Shown piece after piece: positions 1 through 10,925 of a stretch of DNA of 64,000 bases. A program made the translations under genes and the position numbers. Below the pieces are notes generated by a model. The model saw only the letters and a list, made by a program, of their open reading frames with translations, was not told the origin of the DNA and did no database searches. The stretch covers positions 51,370,882 to 51,434,881 of the forward strand of contig NC_081824.1 of the NCBI RefSeq assembly GCF_030867095.1. The letters are read 5' to 3'. Source of the DNA: Alligator mississippiensis (lineage: Eukaryota > Chordata > Crocodylia > Alligatoridae). Position 1 is the stretch's first letter. The number at the start of each line of letters is the position of its first letter.

Positions 1-235
1 AGTTTGATAGTTGGTAGGGTCAGAAGGGACCTGAGCAGATCATCAAGTCTGACCCCCTGCCATGGCAGGAAAGAGTACTGGGGTCAAACGACCCTGGCAA
101 GGTGTTCACCCAACCTCCTCTTAAAGACCCCCAGGGTAGGAGCCAACACCACTTCTCTTGGAAGTTTGTTCCAGATCCTAGCCGCCCTGACTGTGAAGTA
201 GCTCCTCCTGATACCTAGCCCGAGTAATATCAGTA
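1..235 (-). mobile_element. CR1 LINE, 3' fragment
   Basis: Read on the minus strand this is the 3' end of a CR1 non-LTR retrotransposon. It encodes the typical last residues of CR1 ORF2 (RRSYFTVRAARIWNKLPREV) and then the conserved 3' tail ending in a gggtcagacttgat-type sequence near position 10. The match stops near 235, after which a short (AGT)n-like run (225-260) lies next to ZNF451 intron sequence. It is a 5'-truncated copy, as most CR1 copies are. Confidence 0.85.
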
Positions 236-378
236 GTAATAGTACTACAATAGTAGTAATAGTACTGACCATAATTCTCGTTTACAGTTATTTGGGAGTT
301 TATTTTTGCAAACATGTCTGAAATTTAATGTTCAGTTTAAACAAATTTGGGTACACTCACAGTGTATATTTTATACAG

Positions 379-519
379 TTGAAGACAGTGAGCTGCCAGA
401 TTTTGACTACCTCAAGACCATGACTCACATTGTGTTGGTGGATTTAGACAATTGGGGAAGTTTTTTCACTCGTCTTCCGGCTAGCCTGAACCAAGGGACA
501 TTTATCTGGGGATTTCAAG
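379..519 (+). CDS. ZNF451: ZNF451, internal coding exon (first in window)
   Basis: First of five coding exons of the 3' part of ZNF451, a nuclear zinc-finger protein known as a SUMO2/3 ligase with SUMO-chain elongation activity. The frame reads EDSELPDFDYLKTMTHIVLV and ends at WGFQG, matching my memory of the human protein's C-terminal region. The block VDLDNW here, with the next two exons, looks like a PIN/NYN-like fold: acidic VDLDN, then ADFAL, then SGDQ. Whether it has nuclease activity is unknown. The proposed start follows TTTTATACAG and is the least certain boundary. The donor is CAAG|GTAAAG at 520. Both ends split a codon after its first base (141 bp, phase-symmetric). The catalytic N-terminal region and zinc fingers lie left of the window. 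BAG2 follows on the same strand, as in other amniotes. Confidence 0.92.
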
Positions 520-1582
520 GTAAAGATTATTTCAGGAAACACCAATAAGTGCTTAACAAAAAGGCACAAATGGTCTAGTAGAGCTTTGTAGAACCAAGAA
601 GGGCAAAGAACATGATCCTCTTCATACCCAGAGTTAGATCACTTGAATAAACCAACCTGGGGCAGGAGCCTATTCTCTGCTGTTTAAAGTTTCTTAAGTC
701 TGTTGTTACAGCACTAATCGTAATTCTAAGTCATCCTGCTTGCGTGCTTAATTGGTGGAATAGGATGTAGCCTATGGAGTTAGCAGCAACCTACAAAAAA
801 CGTAAAATGATGTATTGCAAATTATTAACATACTCATGCAACTGATAAAGAATACTATTATATGATAGCTACAAAATGCCCTTGCATTTTCTTTTAAATT
901 ATTGAATAACCCTTTCATAATAGAAGTTTTCACTTCTGTGCATAATAAATAACACATAGCTGTGACCTGGAGAGTAGGAGGGATAATGGGAAGAGAACTG
1001 ATTTGAGGAATTTCCTTGGTGATTTCTGCATATTTTCTCTGACCAATAAGATACTTTGATTTACAGTATTAGGTGATCACAACTCTTATTGAGGGCTTTT
1101 TTCCTTCAGGCTGGCCCTTCTGGAAGCTTCAGTGTTTGGAACTATGGATATTATAAACAGAAACAGGCTGTACACATTTATTAAACTAATTATGCTAATC
1201 CCCTCCTCCCACCATTTAAATAGTTTTGTTGAAAATATATTACCCAGTTTTCTTGTGGGAATAACACTGCATGATAGTAACTTCAGATAAATTGCATTAA
1301 GCATTTTTTATTTTGGTGACGCAGTGATTTGAGATAAATTGAAATGGTTCATGTTTATAAATATGATGGCTTGTCCAGGAGTAACCAAGAAATTGATATA
1401 AAAACTAACTTGAAAAGTTTTACTGAGGGTCATAGGCAAGTTCTTTTGAGAATTCAGGATACTACTTTTGTCAATGTTTGTATTTAATAATACACCACAA
1501 TTGGTTAAAAAAAATGTTAGTAACTTGCTCTTTTTACTGTTGGCTTGTAATGACATGCATCTATTTTTGCTTCACTGTTTAG
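520..1582 (+). other. ZNF451 intron
   Basis: AT-rich intron between two well-supported ZNF451 exons, with donor GTAAAG and acceptor CACTGTTTAG. I recognise no repeat or gene in it. Confidence 0.85.
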
Positions 1583-1713
1583 GAGGATGTAGCAACTGGA
1601 AGCCTCCAGATAAGTGCAAAATCTTTGATTATCTTAATAAGATAGGATGTTTCTTCCTTCATCCACGTTGTGGGACCAGAAGAGAAGCCGCAGACTTTGC
1701 ACTCTGCATGCAA
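1583..1713 (+). CDS. ZNF451: ZNF451 coding exon
   Basis: Continues the PIN-like region. The split glycine codon is completed here and the frame reads GCSNWKPPDKCKIFDYLN, then IGCFFLHPRC and REAADFALCMQ. The acceptor is TTTAG|GAGG and the donor CAA|GTATGT. The exon ends in phase 0. Three cysteines and the aromatic IGCFFLHP block agree with the remembered mammalian orthologue (IGCFFLHPRC is the same there), so this is a functional-looking exon rather than a pseudogene. Confidence 0.93.
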
Positions 1714-2330
1714 GTATGTTATAATACTGTGTCTGGTTGCTGGTTATTTTGCTATTTGGAACAAGGTGGGTGGGAGATGATTAGGCCAATTAAATTGAGT
1801 TCATTGGTGGAATTTGCAAACGTTTTTGTTCAATATTAGAAAATATTGAAGCAGTGATAAGAGCAAAGTTTAGCCATTGATAAGTATTTATGAAAATCCC
1901 ATGCTGACAGTAAGTTTCATACCATTGTTCTTGTCCATGTAAATCATGCTAGTGCTTGCATCAAGATATATTTATTTTTAATGTTGTATATTAAGTTCAG
2001 ATGTCAACAGTTTCCATGAGTGTGTTCCTTCTGTTATGTTAGAAATGCAAATATTAGTGGAGAGTCTTGTTTTATGCTAAGCAGAGAACTGAATATTCAG
2101 AGTGAATGTATTCTCTAATGACATTTATATGGTTATCTTATTTTTTGTATGGATCTCTGATTACTTAGTAGAATTCATACTATAACAACAACAAAGCAGA
2201 GTCTGGCAATAGAAAAGGAAATTGTTTTAAATGTGACATTTAAGAAGAAATTTTTCTCCAGAAAACTTATTTATATCAAAATACTGTCTGACACCTAAAA
2301 TGTTTTAATTTCTTCCTTATTCTTATCTAG
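1714..2330 (+). other. ZNF451 intron
   Basis: AT-rich intron, donor GTATGT, acceptor TTATCTAG. No recognisable element seen. Confidence 0.85.
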
Positions 2331-2517
2331 GCTGGCCGTCTGGATGAACACCTCCCCAAACAAATTCCTTTTACCGTTCTTTCTGGAGACCAAAGTTTTC
2401 TAGAACTGGAGAAGCAGTTTAAGTTGACTCATCGATCAGCTCACATTCTAAATCCTCATCACATAGATGGAGACATGATGTGTGCCTTATTAAATAGCAT
2501 TTCAGATACCACAAAAG
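2331..2517 (+). CDS. ZNF451: ZNF451 coding exon
   Basis: Encodes AGRLDEHLPKQIPFTVLSGD, then QSFLELEKQFKLTHRSAHIL, then a conserved GDMMCALLNSISDTTK end. It begins in phase 0 after TTATCTAG and ends after the first base of a codon at AAAAG|GTAGTA. The SGDQ.FLELE block resembles the late acidic motif of PIN/NYN-like domains, where a serine-glycine-aspartate turn sits near the metal site. That placement is inference from the motif. Residue conservation with the remembered human protein is high (PKQIPFT.LSGDQ.FLELE.QFK). Confidence 0.93.
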
Positions 2518-4118
2518 GTAGTACATAAAGAATGAGCAGAATCCATCCAGTAAAATAAATGGATACTAACATTGAGAACAACAGCTATGATTTGTTTATC
2601 CTTGGTGCTTTATTACCCAATATTCATATTTCTGACTCCCCCTCCCCCTGCTGTGTTGTTCCTGCCTGCCACTTCTTGTAGAATATAACATCTGGGTTTC
2701 CTGGCCTTACTCAGTACACCCTTTGGGTTCAGAATTGCATTCTGCACAGTCTTAATAAGCTATACCCATTATTTATTGGACTTGCTTGTTAAATTGTGTG
2801 CTGAATTTGGGAAAGTAGTATTTTCAACCTGTTTGACTAAAGTGGCTGGTACTCCTTGTTCCCACACTTCTGATATGCTAATCACCAGTAACAGGATTCA
2901 ACTGAAATCACCATAACCATCGTTCTCTGAATTTGTAGTCTGTGTTGATCTGAATTTCACAGTTTTTTTTGGAACCCAAAGTGGCTCTTCCTCCTCCTTG
3001 CCCCTGTAGTACAGGGAAGGGTGGTGGCTGTGGGGACACTCACAGGCCTAGCCAGCTGCAGTGGGGGAAGGGGCAAAGCTGCAGCTGGGCAGCTCCTGTT
3101 CCAGTGCACAGGGCTCCATCTCCCAACAGCCTTTCACCCACTCAGGCACCTACAGGTGGCTGCTCATCATGCCAGTTTTAATCATCCCATAGAGTCATTA
3201 ATAACTGTGCTGGGTTTTTAAGGTAACTGCTATAAAATATGTTAATTTATGCATGTATGATACCTTTTGATTATACTGTTTAACTATAGGGGAATAACAG
3301 GAAGCTAAGAATAATAGCATCAATATGTTTTATAATTCTATAATTCCTTATGAGCTTGTTCTAAGAATAGCTAACAAGGAATATTCCCACATCCAAAATA
3401 ATGGTATACCATTATTTTCCCACATACTACACACTTTTTTTCACAAAAATCAAGCCCCCAAAATTGGGGTGCATGTCTTAAGTGGGGAAGCTGATTTTTC
3501 TGCCCAAAATATAAGCACCTCATTTTGATTTCCTGCTCGAAAACCAACTGGCTGGGAGCAGCAGTGGCATTTCTATTCAGACAGCTGAGGGAGCAAAATG
3601 AGTGGGTTGTAAAAATGCAGGCTGAATTTTATGTACTACTCTAATATCCAGAAAACGTCCACTCTTAAACTTTGTGAATTCTAGTATTCACAAAGTTCAG
3701 AATGGTTTTTCTACTCTGCGATAATGTTGGAAAGAAGTGAGATTGAGATTTAGAGAGGAGCAAGTAAAGCTGTGTGGAATTGTGGAGTTTGAGTAACAAG
3801 GGTGGCTAAGGAGAAGGACAGTTATAGCTAATAACGGGGCTCAGTGAGAGCTTGGGATGAGTGGCAGATGAACCAAATTAAAAAACAAACTGCAGAGCAG
3901 TATCAAATGATTATGGATGGCACATGTCCAAACAACGCATTTATTTCCTTAGGAATACATGCTTAAACTTGAGTTCTTACATTTCACTGATTTGAGACGA
4001 TGTTCCTGAATTTCTCAAGCATTAAATATCCTCATCAACCAGTAGTTCTGTTTACAGGGAAGAAGGCATTGATCTCATGAATGCTTTGCATATGAAAGCC
4101 TGTCTAACTTCATTCCAA

Positions 4119-4700
4119 CTATAGTTTCATAGGCAAGCAGGGCTAGAAGGGACCTCACAAGCTTATACATCTATCTGGTACAGCCCCCTGCTCAAGGCTG
4201 GAACATCCCTAACTAAACAATCCCAGCCGAGCATTGGTCTAGCCTGCTCTTGAAAATTTCAAGGGATGGAGATTTTTTTTTTCTAATTAGCCTGTTCCAG
4301 TACTTGATCATCCTCATAGTCAGAAAGTTCCTCCTAATCTCCATTCTAAATTTCCTTTGCTGCAGCTTGAAGTCATTGTTCCTGGCCCTGTCCCCTACAG
4401 CCCCAGAAAAAAGCCCATTTACATCCTCTTTGTAATAAGCTGTTATCAGTGTCGTCCCGTGTGCACCGCCCCTCTCCCCCCCCCTCCAATCCCAAATTGT
4501 CTTCTTTCCCAGGCTAAAAACCCTAGTTCTTTCAGTCTTCCCTTGTAAGTCTTGCTTCCCAGGCCCCTAATCCTTTCTTTGTTCTGCATTAGCCATGCAA
4601 CCATAGAAGATGTCACCCACAAAAATTCTTGCCCCCTCTGATGTAGACAGTCTAACATTTCTGTTCCTAATACACCCCTTTTCAGGTGATCTCAGGATTT
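4119..4700 (-). mobile_element. CR1 LINE, 3' fragment
   Basis: Antisense CR1 3' end. From the left it shows the terminal TTTCATAGG, the tail 'gggctagaagggacctcaca', then the reverse complement of the FRLE(I)RRNFL..ED..ILEYW-type end of ORF2, and coding sequence for the preceding C-terminal region up to about 4700. It looks older and more diverged than the copy at the left edge of the window. The right boundary is approximate, because recognisable CR1 sequence fades after the 'cttcccttgtaagtcttgc' block. Confidence 0.8.
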
Positions 4701-6354
4701 TCTGTCAATTTTCAGAATGCTATCACACTTGGGGCCTTTAATCCTTGTTCTAAGTGTGCTCAGGGGGGACGATGGTCTGTGGACAAACATGAACTTATTT
4801 GCATAATGAAATGGTAGTAGTGTGATGTTACCATCTGAGACCAGACAAGTTGGCACTGATTGGAAGCAAGCATCACCCTGGGAGGACTGTGTGGTGGCAG
4901 CTTGTGCGGAGACTTGGGTAAAATAAACACATGTAGTTCCCTTTATGGTATAAACTGTCCAGAAAAAGGAAAAGGGGGTAAATGTGGTTCTTGGGGAGAC
5001 TGTGGAATGTATAGGAGACCCTTAGATTATTTTGTTTCTACAGAAGGGGGAAAATTACTGATTAATCCCTATAGAATACAGGTTTATTTCATATTTTATT
5101 GATCCTATCTTGTTGAGGATCAATAAAAGAGATTGGACCTTTTGGTGTTATTTTAAACCTATACTAATATACCCCACCACAGGTACTCTTATTCTTGGTA
5201 TAAAAGTGGCTTTGGGCATAAGAACAGAAACCAGTTAGGCTGAAGTAAAAGGCAGGACTTGACCTATAATAGTTGCTCCTCTTTTGAGGGCTTAATTAGT
5301 ACAGTTTAGTTTTCATTGAGTATGGAATAAGTTCTGGACACATGGGCAGTTCCTGTGGAACACCTGCTGTTCTGTAAAGCTCCACCCTTGTTTAATGCTC
5401 TTCTGATCTTAATTTGGTTAATCATAACTCAAAAAACTGCTCTTATTTTAGAATAACTGTTTCACAGAGAGGCTTTGCTTGTACAACTGGCAAAAATTTT
5501 CTCAGGTAGGCAAGGCTAAATGTGGCACGTCTTCAAAATCTCAAATTAATCCTGCCCCTCCTTACAATTACTTGATTCTTATTTCAGAATATAATGCTAT
5601 GCCTTCATATTCAAATGAAAAATAGGAGCATTCACGTCGCTTCTGATCAGCATTCAGCGATATTTTTCCAGTGGTAGGCCAGAGTAACCCAGCTCAGGTG
5701 TGTGGCAGGCTGGTACTAGCACCTGGCTGTTTGTACTGCTACTTCCTCCCTGCTACTTGGCCACACCATAACACAAGCAAAGCCCCCTGAACGGGCAGAG
5801 TGGCTGCCCCGTAGAGTCAGCCCATGAACATAAGTTGCTGACCCCGATCATCAGTATAGTGCATCCAGTCACTAAAGCCACAGTATTTTTTGTGAAAAGG
5901 TGAGTCTTGGAGTAATCTAAGGGCGAGCTAAGAAAATACAGGAGTTTTGCAGACAGTTGACGTGATCTGTTAACACCTGTTATGATGGCAGTCCCCTCAC
6001 AGGAAGCTGATACCTTCATCAGCTATTTGAAGGGGACCACTGAATCAAGTGACCCTACCTGATTACTTTTAAGATAGCATTGGTATAGCTTTATGCTGAT
6101 TAGTTCTACAGATAAGTCACTAGTTTGAAGTCTTCAGCTTCACCTACTCAGGAGGGTCCTCTGTCAGGTTTCCCAGATAACTTGCTCGGAGGATTTTATC
6201 AGGAAGACCTTGGCTTGAAATAGGACATATTTGATCTAACTACGTTCTCCTACTTGCCATGAGTCAGTCTTTTCAGAGTCTCAGGGTACCTGTAGTTGTG
6301 TGGGGAGGCTGCTTCGCACTATAATTACTGATTCTGATTTAACATGTCTCCAGC

Positions 6355-6575
6355 AGCCTCTGCATCTCATGTATTGACATTCCTGTGCTTCAAAATGAAG
6401 GTATGGGCACTTTAAAGCTCGTTCAAGCTTTAGTTAAAGCACCCCCTCTGCCATTTGGAAGCCCAGGGATACACGAGATACTATGGGCGATTTTTAATTA
6501 GAGTCTCTGAGAACTGCTCTAATTAAAGCGCTTCCCCTCACCCTTAGAGCACATGTAAAAATGCCAGAAGCTATT
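6355..6575. repeat. Hairpin-type repeat, copy related to 61100-61450
   Basis: Shares a string of landmarks with the palindromic repeat near 61.2-61.4 kb: 'cctgtgct', 'gggcactttaaag', 'gttcaagctttagtt', 'aagcaccccc', 'agggata', 'tttttaattag', 'ctaattaaag' and 'catgtaaaaatgcc', in the same order. It can fold on itself through the ctttaaag and ctttagttaaag segments. It is probably an old non-autonomous DNA element with a family name unknown to me. Ends are approximate. Confidence 0.55.
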
Positions 6576-6656
6576 AGTGCTCATCCCAGGAAATAAAGGG
6601 GTGGAGTAATTGGTTCAACTCTTCTGTTTTTTGGGTCCACCCCTGCTGCCTGCAGG

Positions 6657-7022
6657 TCTCTTCCAGTGCACAGTCTGTACAGCTCTCTCCGCTGCTGCCC
6701 TCCGTGGTCCCGTCCCAGCCCAGGCTCTGCTGGCGCTGTTGGGCATGAGTGAGTTGGGAGTAGGGGAGGGGGTTGCATCCTGGATTTAGGGTCGCAGCAA
6801 AAAAAGGTTTTGATCTTTATTTAATTCAGCATAGTGGCTCCCAACCTCGGGGAATGACCCAAATCTGGGTTGCAGGGGGTCTCCCAGTGCACAGTCTATA
6901 CAGCTCTATCCACTGCTGCCCCCTGTGATCCTGGCCCAGCCCAGGCTCTGCTGGTGCTGCTGGGCATGAGTGAGTTGGCAGCAGGGGAGGGGGTTGCAAC
7001 CTGGATTTAGGGTCACAGCAAA
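6657..7022. repeat. Direct duplication of a GC-rich block (two copies about 223 bp apart)
   Basis: The block at about 6657-6800 (ccagtgcacagtctgtacag, then ggctctgctggcgctgttgg, ending in gtcgcagcaaaaa) recurs at about 6880-7022 with roughly 90 percent identity by eye. The second copy lies inside a hAT element with recognisable ends (6833-7043). The first copy lacks such ends, so either two related elements landed next to each other or part of one was duplicated. Confidence 0.75.
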
Positions 7023-7043
7023 AATAGGTTGGGAGCCACTGGT
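6833..7043. mobile_element. Non-autonomous hAT-type element
   Basis: The terminal inverted repeats are AGTGGCTCCCAACCT at the left and GGTTGGGAGCCACTGG at the right. The 8-bp flanks ttcagcat (6825-6832) and tttagtat (7044-7051) match at 6 of 8 positions, both differences being C/T, as expected for an aged hAT target duplication. The interior is GC-rich and has no transposase. Confidence 0.78.
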
Positions 7044-8446
7044 TTAGTATAAGACCCCCTTATCCAAGAAGATAATCCCCACAATAGTAATTGCTAACAA
7101 TATGAAAATAAAACCAAGGAATATGATATAAGGTGTAACTAATGATCTTGATCATTCCCGATTCCTCAGGCATGTGGCCTATTTACTGAGATCCTTTTAA
7201 AGGAAAAATTGCAGGGGGTGAGGTGTGGGGAATACACCGAAACCAATGCCCACCAGGCACTTGGATATACTGTGGAAATTCTGGAATTGGAGCTTTTGGA
7301 ATTCCTTACCATCCCCTGATATCCTTCATTATCCAACAGCCTTGCGGTTATGCTCTTGTCACTGCTGAATGCAATCTACCTGTCACTTACTTTCATGTGA
7401 ATGGCAGCCGTATCTTTGTGATCTGATGGTTAAGCAGCAGTGTCTCTAAATGTCTTTTAATATTGCAGACAATCATCTGCAACTTAATATGTCTCCTCCT
7501 GTGTAAAATTGGACTTCATAGCCATACAGGCAGAACTACATATGATACATTCAAGAGATGATGTTGTCTGGGAGATGATGACAATATTAAGCAGGCCTAA
7601 AGACTCTGAAAACTCCTTGGGCATTGTTTTCTGCGAGTCAGCTCCCTCTTACCTGAAAAATACCAGTGATAAGCCAGCCTTAGGAAGTCCTCACCTAGAA
7701 TAGAAAAAGTGCGTTTAGCTTATGTGAGCTAAATTAATTTAACCTAAAAACAACCACTTTTCCTAGTGTAAGTTCAGGGCAACTTCTCTTTAGCAGGTTG
7801 CATTATCATATACTATGATAGGGACCTACTCAAATCATGCTTGCATGGTTTTTGCAGAAATTGCAAAATTGGGCAATTATCCACAAAATCTGTGGTTGGG
7901 GGGAGAAGAAAAACATAAAACCTGCTAAAAATAAAATCATGGTTTCCCAGTGGGAGCCAGCAGTCCTGACCACGCAGCCTGGCACAAAGGGGGCTGCCAG
8001 CATGAAGGTGAGCAAGCAAGATGACTGCTGCCTCCACCCCTTGCTACTGACTGGCTGAGAGGGCTGCCTATCATGCAGCCCCACCCTCTCCTCCAGTCTG
8101 TGGTGAGGAGCAGGGTGACATGACAGCCCTCATGCAGTCAGTGGCAAGGAGTGGGGTTGTAAGATGGACAGTCCTCCACCAATCCGAGGTGGGGTCACCA
8201 GGGCCCCTTGGCCAGCCAGAGGTGTGTGTGTGGGGGTGGGGGGTGCTGACATGAGTCCTTGAAAATGGTGGTCGGCCCCATGATCTGTCCATGGAATTGA
8301 TCAGCCACCCCCTCACGTTGGGTCCTGGACATCTAAAAGTAATGTTAGAGCCCAGGTTTTGAGCAGGTGGAGTTCAGTTCTGGGGCATTGTTTAGAGAAT
8401 GTATTACACACATCTTTTAACATATGTAACTTTTTATAATTTATTG

Positions 8447-8747
8447 CAGGGGTTGTGAACCGGGGGTACGCTTACCCTCGGGTACTTGAGAAGGCCCCAG
8501 GGGGTACGCATGGGCGTGTGGGGATGTAGCATTACCATGCATCATCCCACACTGCCTCCCGGGTGCTGCCCGCCCACTTGGACACGGGGGGAGGGGGGGG
8601 ATGAGAGGGGGATTGCACGCTGCAGCTGCTGTTGCTCTGCATATGGTCGCATGAACCCCACCCTTCTTCTAGCTCGGCAGCCGGGGTACACGGCTTTGCG
8701 GCTGGCTGCCTGGGGGGGCAGTGATTGAAAAAGGTTGAAAACCCCTG
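8447..8747. mobile_element. Non-autonomous hAT element with 8-bp target duplication
   Basis: The 301-bp element starts CAGGGGTTGTGAACC and ends GGTTGAAAACCCCTG, giving imperfect terminal inverted repeats. It is flanked by atttattg (8439-8446) and atttattt (8748-8755), an 8-bp duplication with one difference. The interior is GC-rich and codes for no transposase. It lies about 90 bp before a ZNF451 coding exon. Confidence 0.88.
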
Positions 8748-8840
8748 ATTTATTTCATTTTTAAGCTGTCTTCAACCTTTTATTTTGGGAGGGCAGCATA
8801 TAAATCTGAACGGATATTTTTTTCTATGTATTTGTTTCAG

Positions 8841-8906
8841 ACAGTGAAGATGAAGATATTAAAAAGACAGTGCAGATGAGTTTAGAAGAAACAAAGAAAC
8901 ACGAAG
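8841..8906 (+). CDS. ZNF451: ZNF451 small coding exon with UIM-like motif
   Basis: A 66-bp exon after TTTGTTTCAG with donor GAAG|GTATGT. It keeps the frame on both sides (first two bases complete a codon, last base opens one). It reads DSEDEDIKKTVQMSLEETKK, an acidic patch followed by a ubiquitin-interacting-motif-like helix (hydrophobics I..V, then the MSLEE core). With the final exon the protein therefore ends in two UIM-like helices. UIMs bind ubiquitin; in ZNF451 the C-terminal UIM is a recognised feature. The first motif is less canonical because threonine and valine surround the usual alanine position. Confidence 0.88.
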
Positions 8907-9336
8907 GTATGTTTTAATTTTCATTTCACTTATTTCAGAGAGTACCTGTTGATTAGAGAATTAGAAACTGAATTATAAATCATAATTTGTGTCAAACGTC
9001 TGTTAAAGAATGCAGTGTCAAATAGTTTAATTACATTTCTTTGGTTCATTGAGCATTTATGAACAATAAGCACCATTGCAAAATAAAGAAAAGTGTGTGC
9101 ACTAGTCAGAAAAGGATGCCAACTGACTCAACTTTCACTGGCCCTCCCTAGAGGATCAAGGGCCTGATTTTTGGGGATGTCACTTCATACCAGTCTTAAT
9201 TAGTTTGACTCCATTAACTTCAGTGGCATTATTCCTGAAACACATGTATTTAATTAGTTCAGAGTTAAACAATAGATCTTGGCTGAGCAATTCTAGCTGG
9301 TTTAGAAGTAAGCTGTAAATTTGCATGCAGTTAGCT

Positions 9337-10331
9337 TAACCTGCCCTTTGTGTATATAGTTATGTCTGGTCAGCAGCTGGTATTAAGTGGAGTACCCCAG
9401 GGGATGGTCCTCAGGCCTGTCTTGTTCAATATTTTTATCTATGATTTGGAAGATGGAATGGAGTACACCCTCAGCAAGTTTGCAGATGATACAAAGCTGT
9501 GGGGAGGGATAAGATTCAGAGACACTGGAGGGTAGGGATAAGATTCAGAGAGACCTTGACATATTGGAGGATTGGACTGAGAAAAACTCATTAGGTTCAA
9601 TAAGGACCAGTTCAAAGTCCTACGTTTAGGACAGAACAAGCCCATGTACCAGGACAGGGTGGGAACTGACTGGCTAAGCAGCAGCTCCTCAAAGAAGGAC
9701 CTGGGGGTTACAGTAGACAATAAGCCAACTATGAGCCAACAGTGTGCCCTTATTGTAAAGAAGGCTAACAGTATAGTGGGCTGCGTTAGTAAGAGCATTG
9801 CCAGCAGGTCCAAGGAAATAATTCTTCCCCTCTATTCAGCACTGGTGAGACTGCATCTGGAGTATTGTCCAGTTTTTGGGCTTCCCGCTACAGAAAGGAT
9901 ATAGACAAATTGGAGAGAGTCTGGTGGAGGGCATTGAAAATGGTTAGGGGGTGGGGGGTACATGATTTATGACAAGAGACTGAGGGAACTGGGCTTATTT
10001 AGTCTGGAGACAAAAAGACTGAGGGAGGAGGGATTTAACAGCAGCCTTCAACTACCTGAAGCGGGGTTTCAAAGAGGATGGAGCTAGACTGTTCTCAGAG
10101 GTGGCAGATGGAAGAACAAGGAGTAATGGTCTCAAGTTGCAGCAGGGGAATTTTAGGTTGGATAGTAGGAAAAACTTTTTCACGGGAGGGTAGCAAAGCG
10201 CTGGAACAGGTTTCCCGGAGAGGTTGTAGAATCTCCATTCCTGGAAGCTTTGAAGACCCAGGTAGACAAAGCTTTGGCTGGGATGATCTAGTTGGGGATG
10301 CTCCTGCTTTGAGTAGGGGATTGGACTAGAT
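9337..10331 (+). mobile_element. CR1 LINE fragment (reverse transcriptase to near 3' end)
   Basis: Sense CR1 with a recognisable reverse transcriptase: [15 protein letters not shown], then the catalytic [10 protein letters not shown], then KDLGVTVDNKPTMSQQC, LEYCPVFG, and the late 'ggagctagactgttctcaga' block. The frame is broken several times by stops and small indels, and the 5' end is missing. Near 10331 it is interrupted or replaced by a hAT-like element. A possible last scrap of the CR1 tail follows at 10917-10945 (ccaacagttagattttccat). Confidence 0.88.
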
Positions 10332-10925
10332 TGGGGTAGGCAACATTTTTTGGTCAGCGTTCTGAAACCCCCCACAATGCCTACCTTGCAAGGTGCCGGA
10401 GTGTACTGGGGCAGCCAGTGCCCCCCAGCCCGGGCTCTGTGGCTGGCAGCAGTTACCCAGAGCCGGGGCTGGCTGCAGCCAGGAGGCTCCAAACAGCTGT
10501 TTCGGGCTCCAGAGCCCTGGCATCCATTCTGTACCAGCGCATGCACCCGCACGTGGGAACGGACAGTGGGGGAGGGGCCTGAGGCAACACAGCCTCGGTC
10601 TCTCCCCCGCTCCTGGCGCAGAGGTGATGGTAGGGCTCTGGCGCCCGGCACAGCTGTTTGTAACAGCTGTTTGTAGCCAGCCTGGGCTCTGGACGGCTGT
10701 GCCGGGCTGGCTGCAAACAGCTGCAGCATCAGCTCTGTGCTGGTGGCGACTGCACATGCACCTTGGGGCAGGCTGTGCTGCCCTGCTGTCTGCCCCAAGG
10801 TGTACACGCAGTTGTTGCCAGCATGGAGCTGATGCTGCAGCTGCGGAGCCTGGTGAAGCTGTTTGCAGCCTGCCTGCTGCTTGCTACAGCTGCCCAGAGC
10901 CCAGGCTGGCTACAACTGCCAACAG
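10331..10925. mobile_element. hAT-like non-autonomous element, GC-rich interior
   Basis: Begins with ttggggtaggcaacatt, close to the caggggtcggcaacc end common in hAT elements, directly at the point where CR1 sequence stops. The interior (about 10380-10900) is rich in GC and repeats 'ggctggctgcagccagg' and 'gctgcaaacagctg' motifs in both directions. The same motifs fill the element at 56907-57580. Long open frames in it on both strands are a by-product of base composition and are not genes. The right end was not found with confidence. Confidence 0.6.

Larger units (their letters stand above)
2518..8840 (+). other. ZNF451 large intron
   Basis: 6.3 kb intron between the last PIN-like exon and the small UIM exon. 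It holds a CR1 fragment (4119-4700), a hairpin-type repeat copy (6355-6575), a duplicated hAT-related block (6657-7043) and a clean non-autonomous hAT element (8447-8747), listed separately. A weak similarity near 3450-3530 to the left end of the element at 16665 was seen. The rest (2518-4118, 4701-6354, 7044-8446) shows nothing I recognise. Confidence 0.85.

Noticed and set aside
9150-9260. Possible ancient SINE/LINE fragment ('gggcctgatttt...ccattaacttcagtgg'), also near 25445-25520
   Set aside because: The words recall old amniote repeats, but the match is too short and loose to list as a feature.
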